Positions 24,716 to 27,914 of a stretch of DNA of 27,914 nt are shown in pieces. How positions within the stretch are numbered: the first letter of the stretch is position 1; every line of letters begins with the position of its first letter. Origin of the DNA: JBGQOJ01 sp052119585 (GTDB lineage: Bacteria > Pseudomonadota > Alphaproteobacteria > Rhodobacterales > Rhodobacteraceae); contig NZ_JBGQOJ010000035.1 of the NCBI RefSeq assembly GCF_052119585.1, positions 1 through 27,914 on the forward strand, written 5' to 3'. The notes beneath the pieces are model-generated. The model worked only from the letters and a program-made list of their open reading frames with translations. It ran no database searches and was not told the DNA's origin. Made by a program: the position numbers and the translations under genes.

Positions 24716-25387
24716 GTGTCAATCAGCCCGAAGATGGCCCTGCTGGAAGAATACGCCCTTGTCGCGCGCGCTCTGTCCGCGCCAGCGCGCCTGTCACTTC
24801 TGGAACAACTGGCGCAGGGCGAACGCGGTGTGGATACGCTGGCCGAAAAGACCGGCCTTACTGTTGCCAATTGCTCGCAACACCTGCAACAGCTGCGCCG
24901 TTCCGGACTTGTCACCAGCCGCCGCGATGGCAAGGCCGTGATCTATCGGCTGACCGATGCGAAGACGCTGGAGCTGATGGACCTGCTGCGCATCGTGGCA
25001 GAGCGCAATCTCGCGCAGGTCGAGCACATCTTGCGCGGCCTCTCGGACGGAGAAGAGGCACCTGAGCCGGTAAGTCGCGCCGATCTGGCCACGCGGATCG
25101 CCGATGGGGCAGTGACCATTCTCGACGTGCGGCCAGCAGATGAATTTGCAGCCGGTCACATCCCGGGCGCGCTCAACACGACGCTGGCCGAACTCGAGTG
25201 GATCCTCCCGACGCTCGATCCGACCATCGAAATCGTCGCCTACTGTCGCGGGCCATACTGTATCTATGCCCATCAGGCCGTCGCCATCCTGCGCAAACAA
25301 GGACTGAACGCGCGGCGGATGGACGGCGGCCTGCCGGAATGGCGCGAAGACGGGCGGGCGGTGCTGACCAAGGCAACACCGGAGTAA
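24716..25387 (+). CDS. ArsR-family regulator fused to a rhodanese domain
   Basis: 223 residues from GTG 24716, chosen because ggaga lies 6 bases upstream; TTG 24704 is in frame too. Residues about 8-95 form a winged-helix ArsR domain (LSAPARLSLLEQLAQGERGVDTLAEKTGL as recognition region start), with C53 in VANCSQHLQQL. Residues about 115-215 form a rhodanese domain (ILDVRPADEFAAGHIPGALNTT) with active-site C177 and second C182 in YCRGPYCIYA. ArsR-type persulfide sensors (BigR/SqrR) use two Cys in the helical domain; here the rhodanese Cys could receive sulfane sulfur and signal to the DNA-binding part, which is inference. It faces a sulfur-protein operon across a palindrome, so it very probably regulates it. 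Confidence 0.88.
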   Translation: MSISPKMALLEEYALVARALSAPARLSLLEQLAQGERGVDTLAEKTGLTVANCSQHLQQLRRSGLVTSRRDGKAVIYRLTDAKTLELMDLLRIVAERNLAQVEHILRGLSDGEEAPEPVSRADLATRIADGAVTILDVRPADEFAAGHIPGALNTTLAELEWILPTLDPTIEIVAYCRGPYCIYAHQAVAILRKQGLNARRMDGGLPEWREDGRAVLTKATPE

Positions 25388-25912
25388 CAATGGACGCCTG
25401 ACATGCGACCAGTCCGATTCTGAATTGGGTAATCTGCCAGGGCAGTCGGCCGCTCTAATCCAGCCGCAATCAATCATCGGCTAGCAATTGCTTGGCCTCT
25501 TTGAAGCCGCCACATTCATCATCTGCGCCCATCGATCAGGAGCTCGCAAATTCGCATTTTGCGCATTGCAGCCGTTCGTGCCCGACGCAGCGAATGCACA
25601 CCTTCCGCCCGGCCAGCATGCGCCCACAGGGTTGGCAAGTTGCCAGACATGGGTTCGCTCTGGGCTGGCAGCGGTCAACCGAAGCGGCGCTGAAATCCAG
25701 TCTGCGGTGGCCCAAGTTGAAAACTGGGTACTGCACAGCCGCAAGGCAGCTCTGTGCCCGACGTAGACGCTCCCGCAGGCTGCGCCACTGCTGAAAGTCG
25801 GATAATTTCTTTGCCTGCGTCCTCACGGAATGGTATATTTATAGAGCTACCGCCGTCGAGCGGTTGGTGCTTGATTGGCGATGGCGTGAAACCCCAAACG
25901 GGAGGCGCTGCC
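25388..25912. other. Gene-free stretch with a degenerate repeat and a promoter region
   Basis: I find no convincing gene. The stretch holds one copy of a degenerate intergenic repeat (25651-25754). Its right end must carry the promoter of the secreted protein; an AT-rich patch (ggtatatttatagag, about 25832-25846) may be its -10 region. A strong ggagg (25901-25905) precedes the next start. Confidence 0.5.
25651..25754. repeat. Degenerate intergenic repeat, copy 1
   Basis: This copy starts gttcgctctgggctggcag and ends gccgcaaggcagctctg. The same blocks occur in copy 2 at 26699-26803 in the same orientation and with similar spacing (about 104 bases), while the middle differs. On the minus strand both give the spurious peptide pattern LAAVQ ... 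RCQPxA(D/N)P, which I have seen often in Rhodobacterales intergenic sequence. Confidence 0.5.
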
Positions 25913-26452
25913 ATGAAATCCTTTACACTTGCCGCAATCGCTGGAACCTGCAGTCTGGTTGCTTTTTCATCTTTTGCACAGACCACCGAAGTTTCCGTGG
26001 AAGAATTGATGGCTCAGCTTGAGGGCGTGGCGCCCGCGGCTGTGCTCGCGGACTCCAAGCTGCTGAACATGAAAGAAGACGGTGAAATACAAGTGCTTCG
26101 TGAAGGCACCAACGGGTGGACATGCATGTACCCCGGCACCGACCCGATGTGCGCGGATGAAGCATCAATGAGTTTTCTCCAAGCATGGATGAACAAGGAA
26201 AATCCGCCGGAAACGCTCGGTTTCGTCTATATGTTGCTCGGCGATGAGGGTGCCAGCAATACTGACCCGTATGCCGAGGCCGAGAAACCTGACAACCAAT
26301 GGGTGGTTGCAGGTCCGCACGTAATGATCGTCGGTTCTGCCGCCGCGCCGCTCCTCCAAAGCTACCCGAGCGAGGTGCCGGAAGGCGCGAACCAGCCGTG
26401 GGTCATGTGGCCAGGAACGCCCTATGCGCACTTGATGATTCCGATGGAATAA
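25913..26452 (+). CDS. Secreted protein of unknown function
   Basis: 179 residues from ATG 25913, with ggagg 7 bases upstream; a longer frame from 25754 is not needed. A Sec signal (MKSFTLAAIAGTCSLVAF) is cleaved near FAQ. Conserved-looking features are LREGTNGWTCMYPGTDPMC (two Cys, possibly a disulfide), YMLLGDEGASNTDP, VAGPHVMIVG and the tail PWVMWPGTPYAHLMIPME. I recall similar hypothetical proteins in many Alpha- and Gammaproteobacteria, with no function assigned. His and Met near the C-terminus could bind metal, but this is weak. It stands alone between repeat copies. Confidence 0.8.
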   Translation: MKSFTLAAIAGTCSLVAFSSFAQTTEVSVEELMAQLEGVAPAAVLADSKLLNMKEDGEIQVLREGTNGWTCMYPGTDPMCADEASMSFLQAWMNKENPPETLGFVYMLLGDEGASNTDPYAEAEKPDNQWVVAGPHVMIVGSAAAPLLQSYPSEVPEGANQPWVMWPGTPYAHLMIPME

Positions 26453-26878
26453 CAGCCATAGGCGGTTTCCAGCTGTGATTGATGTTCGCCCGACGATCAG
26501 TGCCCAGTGGGTCTCGTCGCATCCAGAAGCAGTATCCAGGCTGCCGCTTAACTCGCGGTAGACTGACGCCTGACGGCGGCCTGCCTGCCGGTAGACCCAC
26601 CGATGGCCCGGAACTTAGGAGTCAGCTTTGTTCGCATCTTACCAGTTCGCCATCTGCGCGATCAAGGTCAGCTATCGCATATTCGCGCAAAGGGCTTTGG
26701 ATCCGCTTTGGGCTGACAGCGGTCATCCGGCGTGGTTGGGATACCTCGAAATTTTGCGTACTCATCAAAATTAGCGCGCTGCACTGCCGCAAGTCGGCTT
26801 CGAGCCCAAACTACCGAAATGCCGCTGCTTAGCGAAGGCCTACTCATACCGATAAATGGTTTGGACGATGAACTCTCA
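26453..26878. other. Gene-free stretch with second repeat copy
   Basis: No gene is supported in these 426 bases. They contain copy 2 of the degenerate intergenic repeat. A short complementary pair, gcctgcctgccggtag near 26580-26595, may form part of a terminator for the preceding gene, but it has no T tract. Confidence 0.45.
26699..26803. repeat. Degenerate intergenic repeat, copy 2
   Basis: Begins ggatccgctttgggctgac and ends gccgcaagtcggcttcgag. The first 30 and last 20 bases match copy 1 (25651-25754) with scattered changes. Both copies flank the unknown secreted protein gene at about 160 and 250 bases. Confidence 0.5.
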
Positions 26879-27394
26879 CTATCGCCGACGTGCAAGCTCG
26901 CGATAAAGTGCGGGTGGCGATACACCAATCTGATCGGCAACTATTATCCATCCGCCTGTCGGCGGTTCACCGTTTAGATCCAGCCAGGCGTCCAACCTGT
27001 CCGACACCCGGCGAAGGCGCAATATCTCGATGCGCGCTCTTTGGGATTGGACCTCTCTGGCATAAGTCTCGATCAGGCTTAAAGCAGCGTCTGGCCGGTC
27101 ACGCAGCGCAGATCGAAAGGTGGCACGCGGCATGAACGCTATTTCGGTCTTAATGCGTGCAATAGCATCGCAGTGATAGGTCTTGGCCGACAACGACGCC
27201 TCGGCCAGAGCCATTCCAGCCTTGGCAACGCTGAGCGTAAGTGCGGTTCCATCCGCAAGTGGACGCTCAAGTGCGACCATGCCGGATCGAACAAGATACA
27301 TCGAATGAACGCGATCTTCCCTACGAAAGAGAACAGCACCCTGCTCGAAGGTCTTCATCGACGCGTTATCAAATATTTGCTGCCAGTCGGACAT
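26879..27394 (-). CDS. Crp/Fnr-family transcription regulator
   Basis: 171 residues from ATG 27394 (MSDWQQIFDNASMKTFEQ); ATG 27406 is also possible but lies in a small palindrome. A cyclic-nucleotide-binding-like beta roll (GAVLFRREDRVHSMYLVRSGMVALERPL and on) leads to the long helix and a C-terminal winged helix (WIIVADQIGVSPPALYRELARRR). It is shorter than typical Crp (about 210). I see no Fnr cysteine cluster. The next gene is divergent, 66 bases away, so it is a likely target. The effector is unknown. Confidence 0.8.
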   Translation of the reverse strand: MSDWQQIFDNASMKTFEQGAVLFRREDRVHSMYLVRSGMVALERPLADGTALTLSVAKAGMALAEASLSAKTYHCDAIARIKTEIAFMPRATFRSALRDRPDAALSLIETYAREVQSQRARIEILRLRRVSDRLDAWLDLNGEPPTGGWIIVADQIGVSPPALYRELARRR

Positions 27395-27403
27395 GATAGA
27401 AAT

Positions 27404-27414
27404 CATACCGTATG
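27404..27414. promoter_or_regulatory. Small palindrome between regulator and divergent gene
   Basis: catac-c-gtatg is an 11-base dyad in the short divergent intergenic space, followed by direct tgtccg repeats (27413-27430). It may be an operator for the Crp-family protein; it does not match the TTGAT/TGTGA classes. Confidence 0.3.
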
Positions 27415-27460
27415 TCCGCAGTGTCCGATAGGGTTTTCTCGATAGACGCGAGGAAAGAGA

Positions 27461-27843
27461 ATGAAAACGAAGATAATCTTGATCGTAGCAGCGCTACTCG
27501 GTGGAACGGCTTTTGCAGCTGCCCAGACAACACACTCAGGCCATGACGACGGCATGGATCACGCGATGCACGTTCAAGGCCAGTCGCTCCAAGGCACGAT
27601 CCTGACCGAGCCGGGGCAAGGGGCTTTCGCGGCCCTTTCCGAAGTTGTTCGCGTGCTCGAAGCCGATCCTGACACAGACTGGGGCCAAGTTGATCTTGCT
27701 GGCTTTCGGGCACATTTGGTTGATATGGACCGCTTGGTTTCGGACGCGATTGTGGAAGAGACAGCGCTGCCGGACGGCCTTTCCGCAATTGCGACGGGGG
27801 ATGCCCACACGATCGCCACACTGCGACGCATGGTGCCTGCGTA
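27461..27843 (+). pseudogene. Secreted His/Met-containing protein, cut by IS21-like end
   Basis: A signal peptide (MKTKIILIVAALLGGTAFA) is followed by a short His/Met-rich part (THSGHDDGMDHAMHVQG) and a helical domain (GQGAFAALSEVVRVLEADP, VDLAGFRAHLVDMD). After LRRMVPA (about 27843) the frame runs into repeats of an insertion-sequence end and stops at TGA 27911-27913, so the native C-terminus is missing. The His/Met stretch hints at metal binding, and I recall similar hypothetical proteins near copper genes. The function is unknown. aggaaagag is a good ribosome binding site. It is divergent from the Crp-family gene. Confidence 0.7.
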
Positions 27844-27914
27844 TTCCGGAGGATCCGGCCATCCATTCCGACAACATCCGGCCACCTGTTCCGGGGTATC
27901 CGGCCACCTGTGAC
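27843..27914. mobile_element. IS21-like insertion sequence end with tandem repeats
   Basis: Three direct repeats of the form atccggccacctgttccg start at 27853, 27876 and 27898 (spacing 23 and 22). Multiple terminal repeats of this kind mark IS21-family ends, where they bind the transposase. The element probably continues to the right of the window with its istA/istB genes. The family call is from memory of similar ends. Confidence 0.6.

Noticed and set aside
1..27914. CRISPR arrays, tRNA and rRNA genes.
   Set aside because: No regular repeat-spacer pattern, no tRNA cloverleaf and no rRNA sequence was seen by eye on either strand.

Overview
The window is GC-rich with dense overlapping operons. 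The protein families (a TIGR02594-type gene, a 2-oxoacid dehydrogenase cluster, a betaine ABC importer with a double permease, an ArsR-rhodanese regulator) suggest an alphaproteobacterium, most likely of the Rhodobacterales (Roseobacter/Paracoccus-like). This is inferred from memory of protein similarity; no search was run. Many neighbouring blocks meet inside broken genes, so the stretch looks like a mosaic accessory region such as a plasmid, chromid or genomic island.

Layout. 1-640: tail of an unidentified gene and a frameshifted phage-type peptidoglycan hydrolase, fused to the C-terminal two thirds of a multicopper oxidase. 640-2950: remnant copper-resistance cassette (oxidase fragment, cupredoxin, CusF-like protein, cytochrome c). 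2990-3552: PAP2 phosphatase pseudogene with an in-frame TAG, cut by an IS3-family fragment. 3724-6594: large exonuclease-RecQ helicase, apparently cut at its 3' end. 6582-12209: 2-oxoacid dehydrogenase operon, starting in the middle of E1 beta, with E2 functions split over two genes around an aldehyde dehydrogenase, then E3 and a broken short-chain dehydrogenase. 12300-15780: nested mobile elements (a recombinase-in-trio-like element abutting a 5'-truncated IS110-family element, which lies in an IS3-family orfA), followed by a ChrB-like remnant. 16441-20445: complete betaine-type ABC importer. 20482-24633, minus strand: tight operon of sterol-desaturase-like protein, MFS transporter, DUF1499 protein, DsrE protein, two rhodaneses (one frameshifted) and a cysteine desulfurase fragment. 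It is divergent from an ArsR-rhodanese regulator, and a perfect palindrome lies between them. 25388-27914: two copies of a degenerate intergenic repeat, a secreted protein of unknown function, a Crp/Fnr regulator, and a secreted His/Met-rich protein cut by an IS21-like end.

How the genes work together. The copper genes would handle periplasmic Cu(I) oxidation and binding, but the oxidase has lost its first domain. The dehydrogenase operon would turn a 2-oxoacid or acetoin-like substrate into acyl-CoA, with the aldehyde dehydrogenase removing an aldehyde; E1 alpha and half of E1 beta are missing here, so it could work only with E1 supplied from elsewhere. The minus-strand operon and its regulator look like a sulfane-sulfur (persulfide)-responsive unit that joins sulfur-relay proteins to a membrane di-iron oxygenase and an exporter. 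It is the best candidate in the window for a poorly described system.
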